Assembly (NCBI GenBank): GCA_963798745.1
Contig: CAWCUF010000003.1
Span: 682,001 to 746,000 of the forward strand
Length of the DNA stretch: 64,000 nucleotides
Source: Prado023 sp963798745
GTDB taxonomy: Bacteria > Actinomycetota > Actinomycetes > S36-B12 > CAIYMF01
Direction of reading: 5' to 3'
Each line of letters starts with the position of its first letter. The stretch's first letter is position 1. A program made the position numbers and the translations under genes. Positions 55,097 through 64,000 of the stretch are shown piece after piece. The notes beneath the pieces were generated by a model. The model was not told where the DNA came from. It saw nothing but the letters and a program-made list of their open reading frames with translations, and did not search any database.

Positions 55097-56332
55097 CTAC
55101 GTCGCGGACCCGGTCAGAGCCGTGACGCTGGGCGGCGCCTCCCCGACCAGGGCCGCGTCGCTGGCAGTGGGCTCCGGGGTGGGCGTGGTGGACGGCGTGG
55201 CACTCGCCGGGGGGTTCGGCCCGACCGTGGCCAGGACCTCCTGGAACGCCGCGACGGTGGCCGCGTCGACGGTTCCGGTCGGCTCGACCCCAAGATCGGT
55301 CTGGAGCTCCTGCAGGGCCTCGGTCAGCTCGTCGGACCATTGGCCGTCGACGGGCCCGTCCCAGTAGCCGGCCAGCGCGAGGGTCTGCTGCAGGGCTGCG
55401 GTCGAGGCCATCGCCTCCTGGGCGTCGCTGCCGTCGGCGGCGGCCACCCCCTCGCGCAGCGCGGCCTCGGTCGCCTTGTCGACCGTGCCCGTCTGCGGCA
55501 GGTCGTTGGCCGCCTGCAGGGCCTGGACCGCCGCAACCGTCTCCGGTCCGTAGACCCCGTCGGCCGTGCCGTCGAAGTAGCCGGCGGTCGCCAGGTCCGC
55601 CTGGAGGGCCACCGTGTAGTCACGCACGGCCAGCGCCGCCTGCTCCTGCTGGGCCTCGGCCAGGCAGCCGGACTCGGCGAACACCGCCAGCCACGCCATC
55701 TCCAACGCGACCGCCGCGGCGTTGAACTGCTCGGCAGCCTGGCGCAGGGGCGTCCCGTCGGTGATGTCCGCAGCGGTCTCGGCGAAGTCGGCATCCGCCT
55801 GTTGCACGCGGGCCACGGTGGCAGTCGGCAGGATGGCCTCCGGGGAGGCCGGGGGGCTCACGGTGGATTCGGGCGCCGGCTCGCCGGCCGCCGACGCCTC
55901 GGCGGCGGCCAGGGCGCTCTGCGCCTGCGCCAACTCCTCCTGCGCTGTCGCGACCTCCTCGCGGGTGCTGGTCACGTCCCCTGCGGCTGCCACGGTCTCA
56001 GCCTTGGGCTCCTTGAGGTCCGCACCTGCGTCGCGGACGTCGCCGACCGTCACCGTGGTGACGTTCAGGACGTCGCCGTAGCGGTCCAGTGCAGTGATGT
56101 ACCCGGAACTGGCTGTGCAGAACGTCTCCTCGGCGGCGGCGGCGGCCGCCTGCGCGTCGAGGAGGCTCTCCTCCTTGGCGCTCACCTCGGCCTGCGCCAG
56201 CGCGACCGGGTCGGCCCCGTCGCCGCCACATCCGGAGAGGGCGACGAGCACGGCCAGGGCGCCGCCCACCACGAGGGGTCGCAGGCGCCGACGGGGACGT
56301 CGCGTGGGGCTGGGTGCCGGGCGGGTGTTCAT
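55097..56332 (-). CDS. Peptidoglycan-binding lipoprotein (411 aa)
   Basis: Leader RRPRRRLRPLVVGGALAVLVALSGC carries a lipobox LSGC (Cys at about 35), preceded by many Arg. Next is a coiled-coil-like Ala/Glu segment (EVSAKEESLLDAQAAAAAAEETF), then two peptidoglycan-binding_1 domains (about 230-295, with ADGVYGPETVAAVQALQ, and 305-365, with DGQWSDELTEALQELQ), and a Pro/Thr-rich tail. It probably anchors to the membrane and grips the wall. No catalytic domain. Confidence 0.85.
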   Translation of the reverse strand: MNTRPAPSPTRRPRRRLRPLVVGGALAVLVALSGCGGDGADPVALAQAEVSAKEESLLDAQAAAAAAEETFCTASSGYITALDRYGDVLNVTTVTVGDVRDAGADLKEPKAETVAAAGDVTSTREEVATAQEELAQAQSALAAAEASAAGEPAPESTVSPPASPEAILPTATVARVQQADADFAETAADITDGTPLRQAAEQFNAAAVALEMAWLAVFAESGCLAEAQQEQAALAVRDYTVALQADLATAGYFDGTADGVYGPETVAAVQALQAANDLPQTGTVDKATEAALREGVAAADGSDAQEAMASTAALQQTLALAGYWDGPVDGQWSDELTEALQELQTDLGVEPTGTVDAATVAAFQEVLATVGPNPPASATPSTTPTPEPTASDAALVGEAPPSVTALTGSAT

Positions 56333-56413
56333 GGAAGGTCCTTCCGTGCACGTGGTTCGCGGCACCCCTGCCTGAGTCGCCGATCGGCGACGGGCAGGGG
56401 CGCCGCAGAGGGG

Positions 56414-56806
56414 TCAGGCCATCGCCTTGGCCTTGAGCGACTCGAACTCGGTCTGCGTGATGGCCCCTGAGTCCAGCAGGGCCTTTGCGCTGGCGATCTG
56501 ATCGGCCGGGCTGGTGCTCTGGGCCGCCACCTGCTGGATGTACTTGTCCTGGGCCACCTTGGCCTGGGACATGGCGGACATCTGTCGCTCGTTCATGCTG
56601 CGTCCGCGGGCGATCAGGTAGATGAAGGCGCCCAGCCAGGGCACGAAGACGAGCAGCAGTGCCCAGCCGGCCTTGCCCCACCCAGACAGGGTGTGGTCGC
56701 CGAACAGGTCGAACAGGCAGCGGAACCAGATCATCAGGGCCGAGATCCAGATGAACAGCCAGAAGCTCCAGACCAGGATGTCCCAGAGGTTGGGGTCGTC
56801 GAACAT
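56414..56806 (-). CDS. SHOCT-domain membrane protein, PLDc_N type (130 aa)
   Basis: Two helices (WDILVWSFWLFIWISALMIWF and AGWALLLVFVPWLGAFIYLIARG) form the phospholipase-D-N-terminal-like membrane module, followed by a coiled linker and a SHOCT domain at about 95-130 (IASAKALLDSGAITQTEFESLKAKAM). ATG 56806 has GAGG upstream. SHOCT domains mediate oligomerisation. Envelope-associated; role unknown. Confidence 0.85.
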   Translation of the reverse strand: MFDDPNLWDILVWSFWLFIWISALMIWFRCLFDLFGDHTLSGWGKAGWALLLVFVPWLGAFIYLIARGRSMNERQMSAMSQAKVAQDKYIQQVAAQSTSPADQIASAKALLDSGAITQTEFESLKAKAMA

Positions 56807-56870
56807 GGTGCGCCTCATTTCGTGTGCTTGTGTGCTGGAGAGTGGCGGCATCGCCGCGTTCTCGGGTGGA

Positions 56871-57419
56871 TCAGCCGGTGACCATCTGGTCGATGCACAC
56901 CGTGATGGCCAGGATCAGGGCCTCGTCCTGGCCGGGAGCGATCTCGACCCCGTAGGAATCCCGAACCCGGAACCACTTCTTGGACACCTCGGCGACCTTC
57001 GTGCCCCCGGCCTCGATCTCGAACTCGTGGTCGACGATGTTGCCCTGGGCAGTCCACTGGCCGCCAGTGGCGAGCTCGATGGTGAAGCGCTCGCGCAGCG
57101 GCGTGATCATCGCCTTCTTCACGGTGGCCACGGTCGCCCCGCCTGCGTTCTCCACCTCCATGGTCTCGCGCACCCGCACCGGCCGGTCCTGGATCTTGAT
57201 CAGCTCAGCACCACGGGGATCCTCGATCACCAGGGTCTTGCGCACGCGAACAGCCTTGCCGTTGACCTTGAAGGCACGGCGACCGGTCTGGTCCTCGATC
57301 CAGAAGTCGTCGCCGATCGACAACAGCTTCTCGCGCATCTGATAGCGAACGGCGTCGCCGCGGGCGCCGAAGGTCTGACGCTCCTCGCGCCGCTCGCTTC
57401 GTCTGTCCTGACCGCGCAT
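56871..57419 (-). CDS. LURP-one-related family protein (182 aa)
   Basis: Beta-barrel protein of the LOR/tubby-like fold: MREKLLSIGDDFWIEDQTGRRAFKVNGKAVRVRKTLVIEDPRG is the family opening with paired strands, and VAEVSKKWFRVRDSYGVEIAPGQDEALILAITVCIDQM the closing helix. About 25 basic residues precede it. Cytosolic or phospholipid-associated. It lies between the SHOCT and P-type ATPase genes, all minus strand. Confidence 0.9.
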   Translation of the reverse strand: MRGQDRRSERREERQTFGARGDAVRYQMREKLLSIGDDFWIEDQTGRRAFKVNGKAVRVRKTLVIEDPRGAELIKIQDRPVRVRETMEVENAGGATVATVKKAMITPLRERFTIELATGGQWTAQGNIVDHEFEIEAGGTKVAEVSKKWFRVRDSYGVEIAPGQDEALILAITVCIDQMVTG

Positions 57420-57519
57420 CTGTGTGTCTCCTCTTCGTGCTGCGTCGGCGAGGGTCGCCGACTCGGTGGGGGGGTGCTTCCGGGACTTGGTCTCCGTGCC
57501 GCTGCTCGCCGCTCGTCAG

Positions 57520-60270
57520 TCACTGCCCACGCTGCGGGGATACCGCGCTGGCCGGGTCGACCGTCGCCGGTGCGGTGCCCAGTTGGCGGCGACGGAGCAC
57601 CTTGCTCAGTTCGATGACCAGCGGGACCAGCAGGGCCAGCCCGATGCAGGCCAGCCACTGGCCGCCGGTCAACGACGTGGTCATCAGCAGCTTCTGCATG
57701 AACGTCCACTCCACGGCCACGATCGTGATCAGCAGCGGGATCGACAGGGTGCGCACGGCGCCCATCAGGGGCGCGCCCAGACCGGACTCGGGGTCGCGGC
57801 GCAGAACCAGGCCGCTGAGGATGGTGCCCAGCGCCATGACCACGAAGGCCATCGTCATCGGCACGCTGGCTTCCTCGCCGTTGAGCTCGCCGGGCCCACC
57901 GAGCAGGGCCGCCAACGTGACCAGGAACAGCATCCCGCCGTAGAGCGCCCATTGCCGGACCGCCGCCGGGTTGGTCAGCTTCACCTGGGGGTCGCGCGGT
58001 GGGCGGCCCATCATCCCGGGACCGGGCAGCTCATGCATGATCGTCAGGACGGGGAAGACCGAGATGAAGAAGTTCAGGAACAGCACCATCAGGGGCGTCA
58101 GGGCGATACCAGAGTTGATGTCGAAGATGCTGGCCGTGAGGAACAGCAGCACCAGGGACAGCAGCTGACTCATCTGGTAGCGGATGAAGTTGACGATCTT
58201 CTCGTAGGTGCTGCGACCAAGCTCGACAGCCCTGACCAGGGTTCCGAAGTTGTCGTCGGTCAGGATCATCTTTCCGGCCTGCTTGGTCACCTCACTGCCC
58301 GACCCCATCGCCACGCCGATGTCGGCCTGCTTGAGCGCCGCGGCGTCATTGACCGCATCGCCGGTCATGGCCACGATGTCGCCGCGCTGCTGCATGAGCT
58401 TGGCCAGGCGCAGCTTGTCCTGCGGCGTGACGCGGCCGAACACGTGCAGGTTGGGCAGGGCCTCGAGGAGCTCGTCGTCACTCATGGCGGCGATCTCGGC
58501 CCCACTGATGGCCCCCTCGGCCAGGCCGAGCTCGGCGCCGATCGCCGAGGCAGTGATGGCGTGGTCGCCGGTGATCATCCGGACCTCGATGCCGGCCGCC
58601 CGGGCGACTCGGACTGCCTCGACGGCCGAGGGACGCAGCGGGTCGATGATGCCGACCATGCCGACGAACTGCAGCTCGCCGACCAGGGCCATCGGGTCCG
58701 CGGTGACCTCGGCTGACCGCCCCGTCAGGTCGCGCAGCGCGAACGCCAGCACCCGCAGGCCCTTCTCGGACATCTCCTGGTTCGCGGCCATCAGGCCCTC
58801 GAGGTCCACGGCTACCTCGCCCGACTCGGTCAGCATCGTGGTGCAGCGCTCCAGCACGACGTCGGGACCACCCTTCACCAGCTCGACGAGCCGAGTGCCC
58901 CCACCGGGGGCGGGGACCTCGTGGAACGTGGCCATGAACTTGTACTCGGAGTCGAAGGGCACCTCGGCCACGCGTGGGTACTCGCGTCGGCTCACCTCGG
59001 AGTCCACACCGATCTTGGCAGCCAGGACCACCAGCGCCGCCTCGGTGGGGTCCCCGATGACCTCGCCGGCCTCGGAGACGGTGGCGTCGCTGCACAGCGT
59101 CAGGCCGTAGGCAAGGTTGGTGAAGTCCGGAGCGACGTCACCGGCGGCCCCGAGGATCGTCCCGGTCTTGGCGTAGCCCTCCCCCGCGACCGTGTACCAG
59201 TGCCCGCGCATGTACATCGAGCGCACGGTCATCTCGTTCATGGTCAGGGTGCCGGTCTTGTCCGAGTTGATCGCGCTGGTCGCGCCCAGCGTCTCCACGT
59301 CGGTGAGGTTCTTCACGATCGCCTTGGCCTCGGCCAGCTGCTTGGCGCCGTAGGCCAGCATGGCTTGGACGAACGTGGGCAGGCCGGTCGGGATCGCTGA
59401 GATGGCCATCGCGACGCCGAGCAGCAGGACCGATTCGAGGCTCTGGCCGCGGGCCAGTCCGATCACGACGATGATCGCCACCGCCACCCAGGCGATCGCA
59501 GCCAGGAGCTTGGTCAGCCCGTCGAGCTCGCTCTGCAGCGGGGACTTGCTCGGCGCCACCGCCGTGAGCATCGTGGCGATCTTGCCCATCTCGGTGTCCA
59601 TGCCGGTCTCGGTGACGACCATCGTGGCCGTCCCGCGGGTCACGGACGTGTTCTGGAACAACATGTTCGTGCGGTCGCCAAGGGTCACCTCGGCGCGCTC
59701 GATGGTCGAGGGGTCCTTGCTGATCGGGGCGCTCTCCCCAGTCAGCGCAGCCTCCTGGGTCTCCAGGGTCGCCGAGCGCAGCAGCCGGCCGTCGGCGGGC
59801 ACGATGTCGCCGGACTCCAGGTTCACGATGTCGCCCGGAACCAGGTCGGTGGCGCTGATCTGCGCCAGCGTCCCGCCGCGCACGACCTTGGCCTGAGGCG
59901 TGGTCATCTTGGCCAGGGCGTCGACGCTGGCCTTGGCCTTCATCTCCTGCTGGGTGCCCATCACCACGTTGAGCACGACCAGGAACGCCACGATCAGGGC
60001 CGTGGACACCTCGCCGATCAGCAGGCTGACCACGGTGACCGCGACCAGCATGAGGTTCATCGAGTCCTTGAGCTGGTTGAGCGCCACCGCCCAGACCGAC
60101 GGGGACGGCTCAGCGGCGATCACGTTGGGTCCGTGGGACGCCAGGCGGCTGCCTGCCTCGCTGGTGCTCAGCCCGGCGCTGGCGTCGGTGCCGAGCTCGG
60201 TCACCACCGCTTCGGTGGGCTGGTTGTACCACGTCTGCTGCGTGGCAGCGGCGGCTGTGGGGGTGGACAT
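57520..60270 (-). CDS. P-type cation ATPase with atypical ion site (916 aa)
   Basis: Cation pump of P2-like architecture. N-terminal cation-ATPase domain; actuator with LTGES near 177-181; phosphorylated D337 in NSDKTGTLTMN; nucleotide domain; hinge TGDAVNDAAAL, where Gly and Pro of the usual TGDGVNDAPAL are Ala; M4 motif AIPTGLPTF near 292-300, with Thr in place of the PEGL Glu, and M6 LMVLFLNFFISVFPV without the acidic residue seen in Ca2+ pumps. So the site is neither the Ca2+ type nor the PVALP of proton pumps. GGAGG precedes ATG 60270. The CoA-disulfide-reductase gene ends 14 bp upstream, suggesting one operon with it. Confidence 0.9.
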   Translation of the reverse strand: MSTPTAAAATQQTWYNQPTEAVVTELGTDASAGLSTSEAGSRLASHGPNVIAAEPSPSVWAVALNQLKDSMNLMLVAVTVVSLLIGEVSTALIVAFLVVLNVVMGTQQEMKAKASVDALAKMTTPQAKVVRGGTLAQISATDLVPGDIVNLESGDIVPADGRLLRSATLETQEAALTGESAPISKDPSTIERAEVTLGDRTNMLFQNTSVTRGTATMVVTETGMDTEMGKIATMLTAVAPSKSPLQSELDGLTKLLAAIAWVAVAIIVVIGLARGQSLESVLLLGVAMAISAIPTGLPTFVQAMLAYGAKQLAEAKAIVKNLTDVETLGATSAINSDKTGTLTMNEMTVRSMYMRGHWYTVAGEGYAKTGTILGAAGDVAPDFTNLAYGLTLCSDATVSEAGEVIGDPTEAALVVLAAKIGVDSEVSRREYPRVAEVPFDSEYKFMATFHEVPAPGGGTRLVELVKGGPDVVLERCTTMLTESGEVAVDLEGLMAANQEMSEKGLRVLAFALRDLTGRSAEVTADPMALVGELQFVGMVGIIDPLRPSAVEAVRVARAAGIEVRMITGDHAITASAIGAELGLAEGAISGAEIAAMSDDELLEALPNLHVFGRVTPQDKLRLAKLMQQRGDIVAMTGDAVNDAAALKQADIGVAMGSGSEVTKQAGKMILTDDNFGTLVRAVELGRSTYEKIVNFIRYQMSQLLSLVLLFLTASIFDINSGIALTPLMVLFLNFFISVFPVLTIMHELPGPGMMGRPPRDPQVKLTNPAAVRQWALYGGMLFLVTLAALLGGPGELNGEEASVPMTMAFVVMALGTILSGLVLRRDPESGLGAPLMGAVRTLSIPLLITIVAVEWTFMQKLLMTTSLTGGQWLACIGLALLVPLVIELSKVLRRRQLGTAPATVDPASAVSPQRGQ

Positions 60271-60284
60271 CGGGACCTCCAGTG

Positions 60285-61979
60285 TCAACGTGGCGCAAGC
60301 ATGGCGTGTGACAGCATCCCACCGGAGATCACCTTGGCGGTGAACCCGTTCTGGACCAGCACACGTGTGGCGTAGTAGGCGCGCTGCGCCGAGCGGCAGA
60401 GCACGTGGATCTCCCGGTCGCGGGGCAGCTCATCGAGCCGGGCGCGCAACTCGGCCAGTGGGATGTGCACCGATCCCGCGACGCCCTCCACGGCCAGTTC
60501 TGGGCCGTTGCGCACGTCGAGGATCAGGGTGTCCGGGTCGGCGAACCAGTGGGTCAGGGGCATGTCCCCGCGCAGCACGTCGGCGGCGACCATCCCGGCG
60601 AAGTTCACCGGGTCCTTGGCGCTGCCGAACGGCGGGGCGTAGCAGAGCTCGGACTCCTCGAGGTCGTAGACCGTGGCACCGAACTGGATGGCCATGGCCA
60701 GGTGGCCGATCCGCTTGTCCACGCCGTCCTCGCCGGCGCCCTGGGCACCGAGCAGGCGGCCGTCGGACCTGCGGAACAGGACCTTGAGCACCGTCGGCTT
60801 GGCGCCGGGATAGTAGCCGGCGTGCGAGTTCGGGAACAGGTAGACCTTCTCGAAGTCGGTGTCGTCCCGGCGGGTGAGCGCCTTCTCGTTCTGCCCGGTC
60901 CACGCCAGCGTGGCCCCGAACAGCCCGATGACGGCCGTGCCCTGCACGCCGCGGAAGGTGGAGTCGCGACCACAGATCACCTCGGCGGCGATCCGGCCCT
61001 GGCGGTTGGCGGGGCCCGCCAGCGCCATCAGGGTCCACTCACCGGTCTGGAAGTCCTTGACCTCGATGGCGTCACCCACTGCGAAGATGTTCGGGTCGCT
61101 GGTGCGCATCTGGTCATCGACCCGGATGCCGCCGCGCTCACCGACCACCAGCCCGGCGGACTGGGCCAGCGCCGTGTCCGGCCGCACGCCCAACGAGACG
61201 ATGACGACGTCGGCCGGGTAGCTGGCCCCCGACTGCGTGGTGACGACGAGCGACTTGTCCTCAGTGCCCGCCGGATCGAAGCTGGCCACCCCGTCACCGA
61301 GGACGACTGAGACGCCGTTCTGCTCCAGGCGCTCCGTGGCGGTCCGGGCGAACTCCGGGTCCAGGGGGGCGAGCAGCTGGTCGGCCATCTCGATGACGGT
61401 GACGTCGAACCCGACGTGGGCCAGGTTCTCCGCGGTCTCCAGCCCGATGAAGCCGCCGCCGACGACGACCGCGTGCTTGGTCGGCCGCACGGTCTGCCAC
61501 CCCGAGTAGGAGTCCATCCCGGTCAGGAAGGTCGTGCCACGGGCGATCCACTCCTTGATCTCGCGCGCATCGGGCACGGTGCGCACCTCGAAGATCCCCG
61601 GCAGGTCGATCCCCGGAATGGGTGGGCGCACCGTCCTGGCTCCGGGAGACAGCACCAAGGTGTCGTAGGACTCGGTGCTCACCTCGCCGGTCGTGACATC
61701 GCGCAAGTCGATGGTTCGGGCCGCGGCGTCGATGCCCACGGCCTCGGTGAGCACGCGGGCATCCACGTTGAACTGGGCGCGGAACAACTCGGCACTGGCC
61801 ACGAGCAGCGCCCGCTCCGCCTCGATCACCTCACCGATGTGGTAGGGCAGGCCGCAGTTGGCATACGACATGTAGGGCCCGCGCTCCACCAGCACGATCT
61901 CGCACGCCTCGTCGAGCCGACGCAGCCGAGCCGCGCACGAGGCTCCACCGGCGACTCCACCAACGATGACTGTCTTCAT
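60285..61979 (-). CDS. CoA-disulfide reductase with C-terminal rhodanese domain (564 aa)
   Basis: Flavoprotein disulfide reductase. FAD motif VIVGGVAGGASCAARLRRL at 4-22, active cysteine C42 in SYANCGLPYHIG (single Cys, as in CoADR/NADH peroxidase types), NAD motif HAVVVGGGFIGLETAENL near 168-185, and dimerisation domain. Rhodanese domain from about 465: TLILDVRNGPE, catalytic C528 in HVLCRSAQRAY. The CoADR-rhodanese fusion is known to reduce CoA disulfide, persulfide or polysulfide. Cytosolic. Cotranscribed with the P-type ATPase downstream; ion and thiol/redox stress may be linked. Confidence 0.94.
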   Translation of the reverse strand: MKTVIVGGVAGGASCAARLRRLDEACEIVLVERGPYMSYANCGLPYHIGEVIEAERALLVASAELFRAQFNVDARVLTEAVGIDAAARTIDLRDVTTGEVSTESYDTLVLSPGARTVRPPIPGIDLPGIFEVRTVPDAREIKEWIARGTTFLTGMDSYSGWQTVRPTKHAVVVGGGFIGLETAENLAHVGFDVTVIEMADQLLAPLDPEFARTATERLEQNGVSVVLGDGVASFDPAGTEDKSLVVTTQSGASYPADVVIVSLGVRPDTALAQSAGLVVGERGGIRVDDQMRTSDPNIFAVGDAIEVKDFQTGEWTLMALAGPANRQGRIAAEVICGRDSTFRGVQGTAVIGLFGATLAWTGQNEKALTRRDDTDFEKVYLFPNSHAGYYPGAKPTVLKVLFRRSDGRLLGAQGAGEDGVDKRIGHLAMAIQFGATVYDLEESELCYAPPFGSAKDPVNFAGMVAADVLRGDMPLTHWFADPDTLILDVRNGPELAVEGVAGSVHIPLAELRARLDELPRDREIHVLCRSAQRAYYATRVLVQNGFTAKVISGGMLSHAMLAPR

Positions 61980-62010
61980 GTCTGCTCCCTGCTCGCCTTG
62001 GCTCTCGGGT

Positions 62011-62433
62011 CTACTTCAGGGCGGCCTCGATGGCACGGCCATGGGCGGTGAGTGCCCAGATGATCGCGACATCGAGGGCGATCACGAGGATGCTCCACAG
62101 TGGGTAGTAGGGCAGCCACATGAAGTTGGCCACCGCGCTCACGCCGGCCAGGATCACACCGGTCCACCGCGCCCAGGTGGCACCGGCCATGAGGAAGCCG
62201 CCAGCGACCATCAGCAGCACCCCGAGCGCGAGGTGCGCCCACCCCCACGAGGTGAGGTCGAACTCGAACACGTACTCGCGCCCGACCACGTAGAAGGTGT
62301 CGTTGAACAGGGCCACGAGGCCCTGGATCGCTTGGAACACCCCGACCATGATCATCAGGGTGGCCCCGAACAGGGCGATGCCGACAGCGGTGTCCGAGGA
62401 GCTGCCGGCCTGGATGTCATCTGTGTGATTCAT
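62011..62433 (-). CDS. DUF7144-family membrane protein (140 aa)
   Basis: Four hydrophobic helices: VGIALFGATLMIMVGVFQAIQG, HLALGVLLMVAGGFLMA, WTGVILAGVSAVANFMWLPYY and ILVIALDVAIIWALT, typical of DUF7144 (actinobacterial) proteins with the conserved FYVVGREYVFEFDLTSWGW loop. ATG 62433 used; an in-frame ATG at 62457 would add eight residues. About 30 bp from the CoADR gene on the same strand. Function unknown. Confidence 0.8.
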   Translation of the reverse strand: MNHTDDIQAGSSSDTAVGIALFGATLMIMVGVFQAIQGLVALFNDTFYVVGREYVFEFDLTSWGWAHLALGVLLMVAGGFLMAGATWARWTGVILAGVSAVANFMWLPYYPLWSILVIALDVAIIWALTAHGRAIEAALK

Positions 62434-62503
62434 ACCCGCAGCATTTCCCGGTTCCATGTCCGCCTACCTCACCCCAACCGGGTAATCCGGGCATTCGTTC
62501 TGC

Positions 62504-64000
62504 TCAGTCGAGCAGACCCAGCTCTCGGGCGCGCTCCACGGCCTCCCTGCGACTGGTGACCTCCAGTTTCCGGAACAGGCTCTTGAGGTGCGCCTTGACG
62601 GTGTTCACCGAGACGTAGGAGTCGGCAGCGATCTCGGTGTTGCTGCGCATCGTCGGCAGCGCGCGCAACATCGAGAGCTCGCGCTCGGTGAGCGGCTCGG
62701 CCAGAGGGGCAGGCTCACCAGCCATCGGCCCGGACCCGGCCAGGCCGGCCAGGATGCTCTCGAGGAAGGGGTCCCCCTCGCTCCCGTCTCGTCGCGCCTG
62801 ATGGATCAGGGACGGCACTCTCGTGGACCCCGTCGCCAGGAAGGGCCGTACCACTGCCTGGGGCTCGGCGATGGCCAGGGCACGCGCCATCGCCCGGGCT
62901 GCACCTGCGCCGGCCCAGAGCTGGTCCTTGGCCAGGGCAATCACCAGCCAGCCCTCCACGAGCGCGAGCAGGTCGAGGATCGTCTCGGGATCGCCGGTGG
63001 CCACCAGTGCCTGCGCCGTGCGCAGGGCGGATGCGGGATCGCCGCCCGCCAGCTGCCTGCGGGCCACACTGCTGGCCCATAGGGGGGTCTCCACCTCGGG
63101 CCCGGCCAGCTGGAGCTCACCGACCCCGACCTCCGGGGCGAGGAGCGCCACCTCCGTGGCTGCGTGGGCGAGGCACTGGGCGGCCATCCCCGTCGGTTGC
63201 CATGCCTGTGCACTGGCCAGGGCTTGGCGCAGCGAGAGGCCAGCCGCACGCAAGCGGCCCTGCGAGAGGGCCGTCTCCGCGTGCAGCGCGTGCAGCATGA
63301 GCGTCGATGTCGGTTCCGCGCCGCCGGTCACGGCCGCCAGACCGGAGACGATTGCCGAATGTGCGGCCCCGGCCTCGCCCCGCAGGAGCTGGACCAGCGC
63401 CACTGCGAGATGAGCGGGCCGGGCCTGCAGCACGGAGCTCCAGCCGCGAGGTCCAGCCCATTCCAGGGCGTTCGCGGCCAGGCTCAGGGCCCGATCCAGG
63501 TCTGCCTCGGCTGCATGGGTCAGGGCCAGGTGTGAGCGGGCTCCCAGCCGGGCCAGGTCGATGTCGGGCTTCTCCGCAGCGCTCACGACCTCGTTGAACG
63601 ACGAACGGGCGCCGACAAGGTCACCGGCCCAGAACCTGCCGACCCCCAAGTTCTGTAGGGCGATGAGGCGGTATCCCGCCGCAGCCGGGATGGGCCCAGC
63701 CTCGTCGAGCAGAGCGATGGCTGCCGATCCGGCGCGGACCACTCGGTCCGGGTCGCCCTGGAAGCGGCCGCCGGCGCACGTGAGCAACTCCGTCAGCACC
63801 CGTTGCGCCGACTGCGGCGGCTCTGCGCCGGCTTGGAGCTGTCTGGCCAGGTCGGTCTGCACGACCATGGCGCCCAGCTGCCCTGCGACGAGCGCAGTGC
63901 CGGCCTGCACCAGGTGCAGGCCGGCACTGTCAGGCTGCGTCGAATGCGGAACCGTCGCCAGCAGGTCTCGCAGTGCGTACCTCTGCACACCCACCAACGA
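62504..64000 (-). CDS. LuxR-family (MalT-like) regulator, N-terminus outside window
   Basis: Partial gene, entering from the right edge, with about 498 residues visible. The bulk consists of helical TPR-like repeats (LQNLGVGRFWAGDLVGARSSFNEVVSAAEK), followed by a C-terminal LuxR HTH: LTERELSMLRALPTMRSNTEIAADSYVSVNTVKAHLKSLFRKL, end ARELGLLD. This is the LAL/MalT arrangement; the N-terminal ATPase domain would lie beyond 64000. It may regulate the adjacent stress-type genes, but that is unproven. Confidence 0.88.
   Translation of the reverse strand, partial: SLVGVQRYALRDLLATVPHSTQPDSAGLHLVQAGTALVAGQLGAMVVQTDLARQLQAGAEPPQSAQRVLTELLTCAGGRFQGDPDRVVRAGSAAIALLDEAGPIPAAAGYRLIALQNLGVGRFWAGDLVGARSSFNEVVSAAEKPDIDLARLGARSHLALTHAAEADLDRALSLAANALEWAGPRGWSSVLQARPAHLAVALVQLLRGEAGAAHSAIVSGLAAVTGGAEPTSTLMLHALHAETALSQGRLRAAGLSLRQALASAQAWQPTGMAAQCLAHAATEVALLAPEVGVGELQLAGPEVETPLWASSVARRQLAGGDPASALRTAQALVATGDPETILDLLALVEGWLVIALAKDQLWAGAGAARAMARALAIAEPQAVVRPFLATGSTRVPSLIHQARRDGSEGDPFLESILAGLAGSGPMAGEPAPLAEPLTERELSMLRALPTMRSNTEIAADSYVSVNTVKAHLKSLFRKLEVTSRREAVERARELGLLD

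Overview
The window is high-GC chromosomal DNA of an actinomycete. The evidence is strong GC bias at third codon positions, frequent GTG starts, four-base ATGA overlaps between neighbouring genes, and actinobacterial families such as DUF202, DUF305, DUF7144, CebR-like LacI and an M-PPase of the divergent actinobacterial kind. I cannot name a genus. No rRNA, tRNA, CRISPR array, transposase or integrase was found.

Layout. Positions 1-4100 carry three unrecognised genes around an intergenic array of TTGCCGGG-type half sites and look like accessory DNA. Positions 4116-11296 hold a DUF1801 protein, two FAD oxidoreductases, and an MFS transporter overlapping a PLP-dependent lyase. Two repeat-rich spacers (6110-6360 and 11493-12026) break this part. 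Positions 12123-23623 are mostly housekeeping: a DUF202 pair, a DEAD-box helicase, a holin-IV-like membrane protein, metA (the sequence predicts acetyl rather than succinyl transfer), a glycosyltransferase overlapping a divergent membrane pyrophosphatase (hppA), an alanine-dehydrogenase-like enzyme, and a LysR regulator divergent from a 44-residue membrane protein. Positions 23773-30354 hold a Ca2+-type P-ATPase, a TraR/DksA zinc-finger protein, a TetR-ACT-GNAT fusion and a CoA-transferase.

The most coherent and interesting block is 31083-44308, a beta-glucooligosaccharide utilisation locus. It comprises a small lipoprotein, a cytosolic GH3, a DUF4380 mutarotase-like protein, a large (1147 aa) GH94/GH149/GH161-type phosphorylase, an ABC importer (binding protein and two permeases, no ATPase), a GH1 beta-glucosidase and a LacI-family regulator. 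Three near-identical GAGAGCGCTCTC palindromes, close to the Streptomyces CebR operator, sit in front of its transcription units and tie them into one regulon. Oligosaccharide would be imported, then split inside the cell both by hydrolysis (GH1, GH3) and by phosphorolysis. A decayed secreted carbohydrate-protein gene lies at its left edge.

The right third (44381-64000) holds a molybdopterin oxidoreductase with a cytochrome b561 partner, an SDR, a truncated DUF998 gene, a TetR-ABC-permease export operon, a SpoIIAA-like protein, a GH63-like glucosidase, and a minus-strand run of envelope and stress genes: FUSC transporter, peptidoglycan-binding lipoprotein, SHOCT protein, LURP-one protein, an unusual P-type ATPase lacking the PEGL glutamate, and a CoA-disulfide-reductase/rhodanese fusion. 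After these come a DUF7144 protein and a LuxR regulator cut by the window end.
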